Shown here: positions 28,366 through 39,026 of the stretch, one piece after another
Numbering within the stretch: the first letter of the stretch is position 1
Layout: every line of letters begins with the position of its first letter
Source: Arcobacter sp. F155
GTDB lineage: Bacteria; Campylobacterota; Campylobacteria; Campylobacterales; Arcobacteraceae
DNA length: 64,000 bases
Assembly: GCF_004116455.1 (NCBI RefSeq)
Contig: NZ_PDJU01000008.1
Span: 62,001 to 126,000 of the forward strand
Direction: 5' to 3'
Notes under the pieces: generated by a model
What the model was told of the DNA's origin: nothing
The model's database searches: none
The model's input: the letters and a program-made list of their open reading frames with translations, nothing else
Program-made: the position numbers and the translations under genes

Positions 28366-29673
28366 CTAATTATGTCTTAATTGATATGTAATATCACCAG
28401 CTCCTACACCTAAAACTATTCCATCACTTATCTCTTGAATAACTTTTCCACCTTTAATAAGCTCAATTTTTCCATCAGTAGTTTTTAAACTATCTGCAAA
28501 AGTAGGATTATAAGAAGAGAACTCTTTTTCAAAATCTATATCGATTTTTTGTTCACCTGGAATTGTCCAGATTGGTAAGATAACTAACTCATCACATCTT
28601 CTAAAACACTTCTTAAAGCCTTCTAGATTGTCATTAGTTCTGCTGTATTTATGTGGTTGCCAAATAACAACTCTTTTATTTATATTTGTTAAGTTATCAT
28701 ATACTTCTACTGACTTCATTGTAGCTTCTATTTCTGTTGGATGATGTGCATAATCATCAACAACTACAAGGTCTTGATTTTTTTGAACAATATCAAATCT
28801 TTTTTTAATACCCTTATAGTTTTGAATATTTCTTCTAATCTGCTCCACATCAAGCTCTTCAAGTGCTGCTAAAATAGCTAATGATGCATCAATTGCAATA
28901 TGATAACCAAAACCCCAAACTTCAAAAGAACCAAGCTCTTTTAAATCAAATCTTGTATGTGGCTCACCATCTTTTAAAAGATATGATAGGTTTTTAATAT
29001 CACTACTTGGATAAAGGTAAGTAGCCTCTTTGATTTCAAGTTTTTTGATGTACTCATCTTCACCATTTAAAACTCTTTTTTCACCTAAATTAATAAACTT
29101 TTTATAGGCTTCAAAAAACTTTTCATAGTCATATTGGTAGTATTCCATATGTTCTGGTTCTGCATTTGTAACTATAGAACAATAAGGATTAGAAAGTAAA
29201 AAAGAAGCATCTGATTCATCAGCTTCAAAAGATACTAAATCATTTACATATCTAAAATTAGAACCAAAGTCTTTTGAGATAGCTCCAATTAATGCAGAAC
29301 TTTCTAAGATAGAAGCTAAGATAGCTGTTGTTGTTGATTTACCATGAGCTCCTGCAACACAATAGTTTTTCTTATCCCCTAAGATAATAGGTAAAGCTTC
29401 TTTTCTAGAAATAGTTCTTATTTGTTTTAATCTTGCTTCTATTAACTCAGGATTTTCATCTGTAACGGCAGCAGAATAGATAACAATATCTAAATCATCA
29501 CTAATATTTTTTGCATCTTGAGGACAAAAAACTTTAATACCTTCATTCTCTAAGTCCTTAGTTATAGGAGAACTTTTTATATCTGAACCACAAACTTCAT
29601 GTCCATCATTTTTTAAAAATCTTGCAAGGGCTGAAAGCCCTATTCCACCAATACCAATAAAATGTACCTTCAT
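28366..29673 (-). CDS. murC: UDP-N-acetylmuramate--L-alanine ligase
   Basis: The 435-residue MurC adds L-alanine to UDP-MurNAc in peptidoglycan synthesis. It has the N-terminal GIGGIGLSALA nucleotide motif, the P-loop GAHGKSTTTAIL, the Mur motif EADESDASF, and VDDYAHHPTEIEAT. It is the last gene of a four-gene run (TrkA-like, aminotransferase, hypothetical, murC) and its start shares a base with the preceding stop. Confidence 0.96.
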   Translation of the reverse strand: MKVHFIGIGGIGLSALARFLKNDGHEVCGSDIKSSPITKDLENEGIKVFCPQDAKNISDDLDIVIYSAAVTDENPELIEARLKQIRTISRKEALPIILGDKKNYCVAGAHGKSTTTAILASILESSALIGAISKDFGSNFRYVNDLVSFEADESDASFLLSNPYCSIVTNAEPEHMEYYQYDYEKFFEAYKKFINLGEKRVLNGEDEYIKKLEIKEATYLYPSSDIKNLSYLLKDGEPHTRFDLKELGSFEVWGFGYHIAIDASLAILAALEELDVEQIRRNIQNYKGIKKRFDIVQKNQDLVVVDDYAHHPTEIEATMKSVEVYDNLTNINKRVVIWQPHKYSRTNDNLEGFKKCFRRCDELVILPIWTIPGEQKIDIDFEKEFSSYNPTFADSLKTTDGKIELIKGGKVIQEISDGIVLGVGAGDITYQLRHN

Positions 29674-30254
29674 TAAGCGTCCAGTAAATGTTTTAAATTT
29701 TCAAACTCTTTTTTTAGAAGTTCACTATTTTCTTCTAATAAAGCTTTTACATCATTGTTAAAACTAGTGATAAAGTATCCATACTTTTCTTCACTATTAC
29801 AAGCATTTAGATTTACTTCTTTTTCATAAAAATCATCAAGTGTAATGTTATTTGCTAAAGCTATAATATGTACTTGTAAAGCATCAGCTAAAGTTTCATC
29901 TTCAACAATATTTGAAAGTACAAACAGTAAATCCTTTGCCCCATCAAAGTTATCATAACTCCACTTTTCAATACCGTGCTCATAAAGTGCTCTTACATAA
30001 TAAAGTTTTTCATCATCTAAAGATAGTTTTTGATTATTGTTTACAATCACTTCTACTTTTTCAAATGATGTTTCTAAAATTGTTTGGTAAACAGAGTTTA
30101 TTTTTTCTTCATCTAAATCTAAAATTAACATTGAATCTAATACTTCATAAAGTGCTGCAATATCTTTTGCTGCAATTGCATTGATTCTTGTTGTTTCTAA
30201 ATAATCTAAGAACTCTGGATTAGTTCTAGCTTCTTGTAACTCTTGTTTATCCAT
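29673..30254 (-). CDS. Hypothetical helical protein between dapC-like gene and murC
   Basis: A 193-residue acidic, largely helical protein (MDKQELQEARTNPEFLDYLETTR); no known domain is recognised. The tail is a coiled-coil-like ENSELLKKEFENLKHLL. The ATG at 30254 lies inside the end of the upstream aminotransferase gene with AAAGGA at a suitable distance; a TTG one codon earlier is less likely. Overlap on both sides implies tight co-translation with cell-wall genes, which hints at but does not prove a wall-related role. Confidence 0.75.
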   Translation of the reverse strand: MDKQELQEARTNPEFLDYLETTRINAIAAKDIAALYEVLDSMLILDLDEEKINSVYQTILETSFEKVEVIVNNNQKLSLDDEKLYYVRALYEHGIEKWSYDNFDGAKDLLFVLSNIVEDETLADALQVHIIALANNITLDDFYEKEVNLNACNSEEKYGYFITSFNNDVKALLEENSELLKKEFENLKHLLDA

Positions 30255-31377
30255 CAATAAAATCCTTTAATCTTTTTAATACTTCTTTTGTCTTCTCTTC
30301 ATTTTCAACTAAGGCAATTCTTACATAACCTTTTCCAATACCGTTTCTTCCAAGGAAACTTCCTGGTAATACTTTGATATGCTTCTCTTTGAAAAGATTT
30401 TTTGTAAACTCTAACTCATCTTCAACTTCTAACCAAATATAAAAAGTTGCTTGAGGAGGTTTTATCCCTAAAATCTCTTGTACAAGTTCAAAATTTCTTT
30501 TATAGATTTTTCTAAATCCATCTACATGAGAAGTTTCACTCCAAGCTAAAGCTGCTGTTTTTTGTAATGGAACAGGACTTGCACAACCAACATAAGTTCT
30601 ATACTTCATATACTCTTCTAAAATCTCTTTGTCTCCAGCAATAAATCCACTTCTAAGACCTGGAGCAGAACTTCTTTTTGAAATAGAGTTCATAACAAGT
30701 ACATTTTTAAAAGAACTATTTCCAACCTCAACACTTGCTTCAAGTAGTGATACTGGCTTATCATTTTCATCAAAATATATTTCAGAATAACACTCATCAT
30801 TTACTAAAATAAAATCAAACTCTAATGCCTTTTTAACCCACTCTCCAAGCTCTTCTTTTGTCATTTCAGCTGATGTTGGATTATTTGGATAGTTTAAAAT
30901 CACTAAGTCACATCTTTTAAGTTCTTCATCACTAAGTGTTGCTTTAAAGTTATTCTCTTTAGTTAAATCAATATGAATAATCTCAGCCCTACTAGCAATT
31001 GCTGCACCTTCATAAATTTGGTAAAAAGGATTTGTAAATGCAATTACTGGGTCTTTTTTATCAAAAAGAGCAAATTGAGGGAAGTTAAATAACACTTCTC
31101 TTGTACCAAAAGTTGGTATTATCTCACTCATTTGTAATTCAACATTGAATCTGTTTTTTACAAAAGTAAGCATTGCTTCTTTTAACTCTGGTAATCCTGC
31201 ACTTGCTGGATATTTTTGTAAGAAAGAAGTTGTGTTTTTTAACTCATCTTGAATAAACTTTGGTGTTTCAAACTTTGGTTCACCAATTGTTAAAGCCGAT
31301 AGCTCATAGTTATCATTTGGTGTAATATCTTTTAAAAGCTCATTTAACTTTTCAAAAGGGTATTTTTCAAATTTCAT
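30247..31377 (-). CDS. dapC: PLP-dependent aminotransferase, probably succinyldiaminopimelate transaminase
   Basis: A 376-residue class I/II aminotransferase. The PLP lysine is in NSISKRSSAPGLRSGF (about 235), with the conserved NYPNNPTSAEMT and FILVNDECYSEIYF blocks and a C-terminal arginine in GYVRIALVE. Similarity is to the DapC type used in the succinylase route to meso-diaminopimelate. The operon with murC supports a peptidoglycan precursor role. General aminotransferase identity is certain; the DapC assignment is likely. Confidence 0.85.
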   Translation of the reverse strand: MKFEKYPFEKLNELLKDITPNDNYELSALTIGEPKFETPKFIQDELKNTTSFLQKYPASAGLPELKEAMLTFVKNRFNVELQMSEIIPTFGTREVLFNFPQFALFDKKDPVIAFTNPFYQIYEGAAIASRAEIIHIDLTKENNFKATLSDEELKRCDLVILNYPNNPTSAEMTKEELGEWVKKALEFDFILVNDECYSEIYFDENDKPVSLLEASVEVGNSSFKNVLVMNSISKRSSAPGLRSGFIAGDKEILEEYMKYRTYVGCASPVPLQKTAALAWSETSHVDGFRKIYKRNFELVQEILGIKPPQATFYIWLEVEDELEFTKNLFKEKHIKVLPGSFLGRNGIGKGYVRIALVENEEKTKEVLKRLKDFIDG

Positions 31378-31385
31378 TTTTTTCC

Positions 31386-32813
31386 TTATTCCTCAATAAC
31401 TGGTATTAATAATTGACTATATTTTTTCATATCAAAAGAGATTAAATCTGGGTTTGTATATAAAAACTTCCAAGAGAATCGTTGTTTAAACATCTCATTT
31501 TTTAATGGTAAAATTTGTAAAGTATTTGTCTGCTTTTTAAGCTCTCTAATTGGATTATTATCATTTGAAATAACCTCAACTTTTTGATTAAATATCTTCG
31601 CTAAATTCTCAAAGTGGTTTAATAAAGTAGTTTTATCAACTTCTTCCCCAATTGGGTCCATATCAAAAATCTTTGTTTTTGTTTTTAGTTGACTTGCAAC
31701 ATCAAAGATTACAGGTGATATTTGCTCATAAGAGTTTACATCATTTACAAGTACTGTCGTCTTTTTAATACTTCCTGTTAACTCTTCCCCTAACTTATAA
31801 ATAGGAACAGTAAGAGATTTTATCTCTTTTGCATACTCTTTGATTTTGAACATTTCATGAGTTAGAATAACCATTCCGATATCATACTTTTTCATATCAT
31901 TTTTAAGTTGCTTTTTCATAGGTTCATAGTGATAATCCATTCTAATTAAAACGGTATCATCATCTTTGAAGCTCTCTTTGATTAAGTCTAATATTCCCAC
32001 ATTTGTAGGTCTAGTTATTCTAATAATCATCTTTGTACTTTTAAACATTTTATTTAAGTACTTAACTTCCTTGATTACATCTAATATTCTTTGTTTTGTT
32101 TGAATATACATATCCAAATAAAAATACAAATGATGCCCAAAAGGCATAGGAAATTGTCCTTGTGATTTTCCTATTGCATTATATACTTGCATTAATACCG
32201 TTGGTTTTCCAATTACAAGAATTATGTCATTTGGTTTCAAAATAAGTGATGGTTTTATATTGATTAGTTTTTCATTTCTATATAATCCAAATATTTTCCA
32301 CTCATTTTGTTCAATTGAGCCAATATATCTATAGGCATATGAACTACCAAATGGAATTTTAATCTCCATAATTTCACCTTGCTTTAACCCAATATTTTGA
32401 GCCATTACAGGGATATTTGGAAGTCTTTCAACCATACCATTAGCTAATACTTCAATTCCTTTGTAGATATTTAAGTATGGGTCTTCAATCTCAATTCCCC
32501 AATAATCTAAAATAGAAATATGTAAAGTATTTTTTCGTGCCTTAATATTTTTAATAACATTTAACATCTCATCTTTTGAGTTAAGAGCTACTAATGCTTG
32601 GATATGAATATCCTTGTCAAGTACCATTGCTAACTTAGATTCAGATGTAGGGTCAAACTTATAAAATGTAAAATTTGAAGGTTTTTGTTCTGGAACAATT
32701 GCATCGTTCATATAAACTACGTCATAGTTGTTTTCTGTTGTATTAGACTCAACAATCCTACGCATTAATTTTTTTGCAACAATACCATCAAGAATAACTA
32801 ATATCTTTTTCAT
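31386..32813 (-). CDS. TrkA/RCK-like protein (COG3400-type)
   Basis: A 475-residue soluble protein. It starts with a Rossmann-like strand (KKILVILDGIVAKKLMRRIV), has RCK-N-like features to about 110, and a TrkA-C-like domain (GEIMEIKIPFGSSYAY to DIILVIGKPTVLM, about 145-210). The second half has further strand-helix repeats resembling a USP or RCK fold. Such proteins are conserved in Campylobacterota and thought to be related to potassium-channel gating domains; no channel gene is adjacent. The function is unknown. Confidence 0.7.
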   Translation of the reverse strand: MKKILVILDGIVAKKLMRRIVESNTTENNYDVVYMNDAIVPEQKPSNFTFYKFDPTSESKLAMVLDKDIHIQALVALNSKDEMLNVIKNIKARKNTLHISILDYWGIEIEDPYLNIYKGIEVLANGMVERLPNIPVMAQNIGLKQGEIMEIKIPFGSSYAYRYIGSIEQNEWKIFGLYRNEKLINIKPSLILKPNDIILVIGKPTVLMQVYNAIGKSQGQFPMPFGHHLYFYLDMYIQTKQRILDVIKEVKYLNKMFKSTKMIIRITRPTNVGILDLIKESFKDDDTVLIRMDYHYEPMKKQLKNDMKKYDIGMVILTHEMFKIKEYAKEIKSLTVPIYKLGEELTGSIKKTTVLVNDVNSYEQISPVIFDVASQLKTKTKIFDMDPIGEEVDKTTLLNHFENLAKIFNQKVEVISNDNNPIRELKKQTNTLQILPLKNEMFKQRFSWKFLYTNPDLISFDMKKYSQLLIPVIEE

Positions 32814-32818
32814 AGTAA

Positions 32819-34029
<1,211 letters not shown>

Positions 34030-34031
<2 letters not shown>

Positions 34032-34149
34032 ACATCATAAAGTTTTTAATTACTAAATAAGAAAAAAACAATACTAAAACAATCAATACAACTAAAGTTT
34101 TATCAATTGCTGCTTTCTTGAACTGTTTCTCCTTCTTTATTTTCTTCAC
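34030..34149 (-). CDS. Small pseudopilin-like membrane peptide at the end of the Tad operon
   Basis: A 39-codon ORF starting GTG at 34149 with AAAGGA seven bases ahead. It overlaps the secretin 3' end by 47 bases in another frame. The product is a basic N-terminus (MKKIKKEKQFKK), then AAIDKTLVVLIVLVLFF and a short tail: one membrane helix. AxxDK/Q followed by a hydrophobic helix recurs in the Flp pilin, TadE-like and TadG-like proteins of this operon, so it may be a processed mini-pseudopilin. It is too short for default gene callers. The function is inference. Confidence 0.55.
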
Positions 34150-35653
34150 TATTAATTCCTTTTTCTTTTTCAATATCTTTCATATCTTTTTCAAGTTTAT
34201 CATCAACATACTTAGTAAATGTTGTTTTCTTTTCAAATTCACTTCTTTGGTCATTTGATTTTGGATCAACAATCTCTGGTGTAATAAAGAAAACTAACTC
34301 ACTTTTACCCTCTTTAAAAGATTTACTTGTGAATAAGAAACCTAAAATCGGAATATCTCCAAGTAAAGGTATTTTTTCAATATCATCTGCATTACTTCTA
34401 TTAATTAGTCCACCTAAAACAATAGTTGATTTATTTTCAACTACTACATTTGTAGTTATAGATTTTTCAGTAATATTTGGAATTCCATCAACTGTATTTG
34501 CAAAATCTGCATTACTAGATTTTGTTATGATATTTAAGTTAATAAATTGGTCATCTACAATATTTTGAGCATTTATATCAAGTTGTAAACCATATCTTAT
34601 CTCTTTTAGTGCAGTTGTTGGAAGTCCCTCTGCTGTTGTTGTTTGAGTTTTGATATTTAAAGTACCACCAGCTAAAAATGAAGCCTCTTTATTTTCTAAA
34701 GTCAATAGTGTAGTTTCATCTAAAACTTGTGCAACACCTTTTGTTGATAAGTAATTTAATGTAAGTCCTACATTAAAGTATTTTCCTAAATAATTAGCTG
34801 CTCCTGTTAATCCACCTGTTAAAGAAACTGCTTCTTTCATAAGATTATCAATAGCATCATTTACTAAAACATTTCTTTGATTATTTGCAAGGCTTCTATC
34901 CTTTGAGCTAATTGAAGACCAGCTATCTGGAACAATAACTGTATTTCCATCTCCATCAACTACTTCTTTATATGAATTAGCTTTATATCCTGCTCCAAAT
35001 GCATCTAAAGGTTCATTATAATATTTTCCATCATCAGTAGTAACTTGCATATAGTTTTTACTTGAAACAAACCAGTTATTTTTTAAATCTAAACCCTTGT
35101 CATTATTAATTTCAACGGCATAAAGTTTTACACGTATCATCTTATCTGGATTTTCGAGTTCAACTAAATCAACTAAATCCTCTTTTAGACTAATTCCTGC
35201 TTTTTTAAACAAATCAAGAATCTTATCTTTTGTTTTTTGATTTTGTGTTTTACCCTGTAAAATTATCTTTCCATTTGTTTGTTTGATTATGATATTAGGA
35301 CTTATTTGTTTTGCAACCTCAATAATACTCTTTAAATTTTCCGTGATATTAATATCTATATGTAAAGAACTAGCATCATCAAAAGTAACTAGAATATTTC
35401 CATTTCCTAGTTTTTTTGTAAATACTTTTATTACTTGAAGGGGTTTATTATAGTCATTTACAAAGTCAACTTCTAAAAACTCTTGGTTACTTACTTTTAT
35501 ACTTTGAATTCTTTTTTCAAACTCAAAGACTTTAAAGGAACCTTTTGAAATAGAGAGGTTTTTATCAAACAACTCCTTTTGGGTCAACTCATTTGCAAAA
35601 AGAATTGAACTTACTAAAATTACAGATAAAACATATTTAAATAAACTTGACAT
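34103..35653 (-). CDS. rcpA: Tad pilus outer-membrane secretin
   Basis: A 516-residue secretin (RcpA/CpaC) forming the outer-membrane channel of the Flp pilus. A signal peptide (cleavage near 20, SSILFANE) is followed by a pilus-secretin N-domain (ISKGSFKVFEFEKRIQSIKVSN), a BON-like KIILQGKTQNQKTKDKILDLF segment, and the secretin core ending VLGGLINRSNADDIEKIPLLGDIP and ELVFFITPEIVD. The charged C-terminal tail (about 465-516) extends past the secretin domain. Confidence 0.92.
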   Translation of the reverse strand: MSSLFKYVLSVILVSSILFANELTQKELFDKNLSISKGSFKVFEFEKRIQSIKVSNQEFLEVDFVNDYNKPLQVIKVFTKKLGNGNILVTFDDASSLHIDINITENLKSIIEVAKQISPNIIIKQTNGKIILQGKTQNQKTKDKILDLFKKAGISLKEDLVDLVELENPDKMIRVKLYAVEINNDKGLDLKNNWFVSSKNYMQVTTDDGKYYNEPLDAFGAGYKANSYKEVVDGDGNTVIVPDSWSSISSKDRSLANNQRNVLVNDAIDNLMKEAVSLTGGLTGAANYLGKYFNVGLTLNYLSTKGVAQVLDETTLLTLENKEASFLAGGTLNIKTQTTTAEGLPTTALKEIRYGLQLDINAQNIVDDQFINLNIITKSSNADFANTVDGIPNITEKSITTNVVVENKSTIVLGGLINRSNADDIEKIPLLGDIPILGFLFTSKSFKEGKSELVFFITPEIVDPKSNDQRSEFEKKTTFTKYVDDKLEKDMKDIEKEKGINSEENKEGETVQESSN

Positions 35654-35662
35654 AATAAACTC

Positions 35663-36094
35663 CTAATTAAAAGATAGTGTTATTGAACACTCTTTTTCTA
35701 CTTCACTTGCTTCATTAAAAACAACTGTTCTTGAATGAACATTATCATTTGCAACAGGTAAAAAACTATTGTTTAATGTTGCATAGATATTTACAATAAC
35801 TTGGTAGTTTGTTGAAGCTAAGTCTTCAACACAATTTAAATCTGCTTCAGAAATAGTTGCGATATAGTCATCTTTTATATTGTTTAAACCTTCAACAACT
35901 TCTGCATCAGTTTTTCCTAGAGCTACCATTCTTGCTGTATAATCAGCTAAGGCATCACTATTATCTTTTACTTTCATGGCATTTGAATAATCTATAACAA
36001 AAAATAAAAAACCTACAAATATTATGAATAGTACTATCCATAATAGTATTTGATCTACTACTGCTGGTTTTTTGTTTTGTTCAAAATTTTTCAT
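35663..36094 (-). CDS. TadE-like pseudopilin
   Basis: The 143 residues have a short basic leader (MKNFEQNKKPA) followed by VVDQILLWIVLFIIFVGFLFFVIDY, one membrane helix, and a periplasmic domain with two cysteines (CVED, ECSITLSFN) that may form a disulfide. The layout is that of TadE/TadF minor pseudopilins, cleaved by the prepilin peptidase. Asp stands where type IVb prepilins usually have Glu. It overlaps the preceding gene by four bases. Confidence 0.75.
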   Translation of the reverse strand: MKNFEQNKKPAVVDQILLWIVLFIIFVGFLFFVIDYSNAMKVKDNSDALADYTARMVALGKTDAEVVEGLNNIKDDYIATISEADLNCVEDLASTNYQVIVNIYATLNNSFLPVANDNVHSRTVVFNEASEVEKECSITLSFN

Positions 36095-37248
36095 TTAAGA
36101 CCAACTTTTTCTTTTACAAATTTTGCATTTACTTTTTTAACTACATTTTTGTGAACGTAGTTATTATCACAGATTAAATACCAGTCTCCCTCTAAACTTT
36201 TATAAGGAATGATTGTATTTCTATCTAGAACTCTTTTTATTGTTGATTTTGTTGTAGGTTTTTCTCTTACGTTAAATCTTTTTGATTTTCCCATAACAAA
36301 ATTGTCTTTTATGCTACTACACTGTTTAGAGTAATCAATTGCAATGTTTACACTTTTTGATTTAGACTTGTCACCCTCTTTATCATTTGCATACTGAATA
36401 ACAGCACTTTTTTTGATAGCTTTATTTACAGGAGTAAATAGTTTATAAGGATATGTTCTTTTTACTGCTTGTTTTGCTGTTACTTTGTTAGCTTTTGTTT
36501 TTGTTGGAAATGCTTTTATTTCAGGAGCGAACTTTGTTCTTACCATCCAAAGTTGATTTCCTTTGTTATAGTCTTTGATTAGTTTTAGAAGAACATTTAA
36601 ATCAACATCTAAAATCATCTCATCTGACTTAACATCAATTATCTCTTCTATCTCTTTTTTCTTAACTATCTTTTTGATTTTTTGTTTTGTAATTGTTTCA
36701 GTCTCTCTAAAACCATTTCTTAGGAAACCTAATACTTTTATTCCCTTGGCAACATACTGAACACTATAGTCTGCATATTTACCTTTTTTATCAATTTTCC
36801 CTTTTGGAATAACCGACATAATATTGATATAATCACCTTGATTAAGTGAGTAGTTAGGGTTTTCAAAAAGGTCAAACTTCATGTTGTAACTACTGTTTTC
36901 AAAAGGAATAATTTTAGCTTTCTCTTTTTCTACTTTTGTAGTAAGCTTTTGCTTTAAAAAGATTTCATGCTTATAAATATTCTCTTTAGTATACTTACCA
37001 AGTAACTCTTTTTTTAGTAAAGGTTCATTTAAAATAAACTGTCTTGCTATTTGTGTTTGAGCAAGATGTTTTACTTGAAGTAATGTTCCTTTTTCTATAT
37101 CATTTTTAGCAATATATATAGTTACTAACTCATTTACACTCTTTTTCTCTTCTACACTTTTTTTATAAAAATAAAAAGCTGCACCAAGGGCAGAAAGAAG
37201 TAAAGAAGCTAATATCAAAATCACTATCAATTGTCTATTTACTTGCAT
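36091..37248 (-). CDS. cpaB: Flp pilus assembly protein CpaB/RcpC with C-terminal SH3-like domain
   Basis: A 385-residue protein: membrane anchor (about 5-25), a SAF domain (IAKNDIEKGTLLQVKHLAQ), a RcpC-type region including GDYINIMSVIPKGK, and a C-terminal SH3b-like segment (FNVREKPTTKSTIKRVLDRN, GDWYLICDNNYVHKN). The SH3b addition is unusual for the family and may bind peptidoglycan. I chose the ATG at 37248 because AAAGGATATAAC precedes it; the 12-codon extension would run into tadC. Confidence 0.85.
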   Translation of the reverse strand: MQVNRQLIVILILASLLLSALGAAFYFYKKSVEEKKSVNELVTIYIAKNDIEKGTLLQVKHLAQTQIARQFILNEPLLKKELLGKYTKENIYKHEIFLKQKLTTKVEKEKAKIIPFENSSYNMKFDLFENPNYSLNQGDYINIMSVIPKGKIDKKGKYADYSVQYVAKGIKVLGFLRNGFRETETITKQKIKKIVKKKEIEEIIDVKSDEMILDVDLNVLLKLIKDYNKGNQLWMVRTKFAPEIKAFPTKTKANKVTAKQAVKRTYPYKLFTPVNKAIKKSAVIQYANDKEGDKSKSKSVNIAIDYSKQCSSIKDNFVMGKSKRFNVREKPTTKSTIKRVLDRNTIIPYKSLEGDWYLICDNNYVHKNVVKKVNAKFVKEKVGLK

Positions 37249-37258
37249 GTTATATCCT

Positions 37259-38098
37259 TTATATTCCAATTGTAAGTGTTCCACCCATAATAGGGAACAC
37301 TATAAACGCGCCAAAAGCTGGTAAAACAAAAAGAAAAATAATAAGCATTAAATACATATTCAATGTGTTTACCTTTCCTTTTATTTTATAAAACTTCTCT
37401 TGTCTCATCTCATCTGATTGCATTGCAAAAATATTTTTTACACCAATACCTGTCTCTTCACTTAAAATTAAAAAATCAATAATCTTACTTAACTCTTTAC
37501 TATCAACTCTATTTTTTAAATTTTCATAGGCAACCTTTGTTGAGTAGTTTGTCATCTCATACTCTAGAATTGATATCTCTCTTAATAGTTCTTTATCAAT
37601 AATTCCATGGGCTCTTCTTGATACTTCAAAGAAGGCATTTTTTAAACTTCCCCCTGCTTCTAAGATAACATTTACTAAATCTAAAAATACTCCTAAATCT
37701 CTATCTATTTTTTCGATTCTCTCTGCTTTAGCAATATTTAAATACATCTTTCCACCAAAAACAATACATAAAGCCCCAACTACAACACTAATAATTCCAT
37801 ACATCATAGGTACAAAAAATGGTAAAACACCCATAATAATTACACCAATAAGAGTGAAAAGAAGTTTTGCTTCCATATACTCTTTTTGAGTAATTCCTGC
37901 TTGAATCAACTTCATATTTAAGTCATTGTCCAACTTCTTATTTTTGTGTTGAGCATCAATAATTGCTTTATTATCCAACTGAGAAAGAAGAATAATATTT
38001 TTTTGTTGCTGTCTTCTTTGAAGAATCAAAACAACTGCAATAATTAAAATTGCAAGTAACAATGGCGCTAATATTAGTACTAAAACTGTTTTATCCAT
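37259..38098 (-). CDS. tadC: Tad pilus inner-membrane platform protein TadC
   Basis: The 279-residue GspF-type platform protein has N- and C-terminal membrane segments and the cytoplasmic helical bundle DRDLGVFLDLVNVILEAGGSLKNAFFEVSRR with the SEETGIGVKNIFAMQSDEMRQEKF block typical of T2SF domains. It works with TadB above the TadA ATPase. Its start overlaps the tadB stop by one base. Confidence 0.9.
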   Translation of the reverse strand: MDKTVLVLILAPLLLAILIIAVVLILQRRQQQKNIILLSQLDNKAIIDAQHKNKKLDNDLNMKLIQAGITQKEYMEAKLLFTLIGVIIMGVLPFFVPMMYGIISVVVGALCIVFGGKMYLNIAKAERIEKIDRDLGVFLDLVNVILEAGGSLKNAFFEVSRRAHGIIDKELLREISILEYEMTNYSTKVAYENLKNRVDSKELSKIIDFLILSEETGIGVKNIFAMQSDEMRQEKFYKIKGKVNTLNMYLMLIIFLFVLPAFGAFIVFPIMGGTLTIGI

Positions 38099-39024
38099 TA
38101 TTTAATCTTTGTTAATAAGCTATTTATAAATAGTCCAAGTGCAACCCATAAAATTATGAAGAACATTTGAACCTTACCAATATCACTTCCAAAGAAGTGT
38201 GCACTTAATGAGTTATTTAAAGCATTGTCCATCATCATATATGTAAAAACAATAAGCCCTATAATCATATAAGTTCCAACTCTAATCTCTTTTGTTGAAG
38301 AGGTTATCTCTTGTTTTATTTCTCCTTGGTCATGTAAAGTTTTTCGCAGTTTTTCTAAAGTATTAGAAAACTTACCACCTGATTTTCTACCAATAGAAAT
38401 TGTTAGATAGAAAATTCTAAGCTCTTTTGATTCAACTAATTTAAACATCTTTTCAAAACACTTATCTTCACCAATTACAGACTTTTCATTAACATAAATA
38501 TTAAATACTTTTTTTGTAAACTCCGATTTACAAGTGGCAATTGATTTTTTTAAAGCTTGTTCAAATCCAACCCCACTTTTCATCATACTTGTCACCTTGT
38601 CAATAATCTCTTTTAGGTTGAAGTTAAACTCTTCTTCTCTTACTTTTATTAGTTTCACTAAAACTAAATAAGGTAAAAACATAAAAATTAAAAATGTAAA
38701 AATAAAGATGATTTTAGAACCCACTACAAAATAGATGAAAAAACTAAGTAAAAAAGAGAAGGCTACTGATATTAATACAAAAGTATACTCTGCACCAGCT
38801 GTTGTAAAACCTGCATAGTACAGCTTTTTAGTCAGCCAGTTATCTTTTTTATTTTCATTTCTATTAGCTCTACTTTTATCAAGAATTTCACTATTTGTAT
38901 TAACTAAAACATTTATGATTCTTTTTTGACTACTTAATCTCATGTAATATGAGTAAAGATAAGAAAAAAGTGTAATTAATAAAACAGGAATTACAATGAT
39001 AAAAAATAGAACTAAATTATTCAT
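38098..39024 (-). CDS. tadB: Tad pilus inner-membrane platform protein TadB
   Basis: The 308-residue T2SF-domain protein has membrane segments near residues 5-22, 80-98, 103-120, 250-268 and 280-300. The cytoplasmic domain includes KEIIDKVTSMMKSGVGFEQALKKSIATC and SIGRKSGGKFSNTLEKLRKTLHDQ, characteristic of TadB. It lies between tadA and tadC. Confidence 0.9.
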   Translation of the reverse strand: MNNLVLFFIIVIPVLLITLFSYLYSYYMRLSSQKRIINVLVNTNSEILDKSRANRNENKKDNWLTKKLYYAGFTTAGAEYTFVLISVAFSFLLSFFIYFVVGSKIIFIFTFLIFMFLPYLVLVKLIKVREEEFNFNLKEIIDKVTSMMKSGVGFEQALKKSIATCKSEFTKKVFNIYVNEKSVIGEDKCFEKMFKLVESKELRIFYLTISIGRKSGGKFSNTLEKLRKTLHDQGEIKQEITSSTKEIRVGTYMIIGLIVFTYMMMDNALNNSLSAHFFGSDIGKVQMFFIILWVALGLFINSLLTKIK

Positions 39025-39026
39025 AT

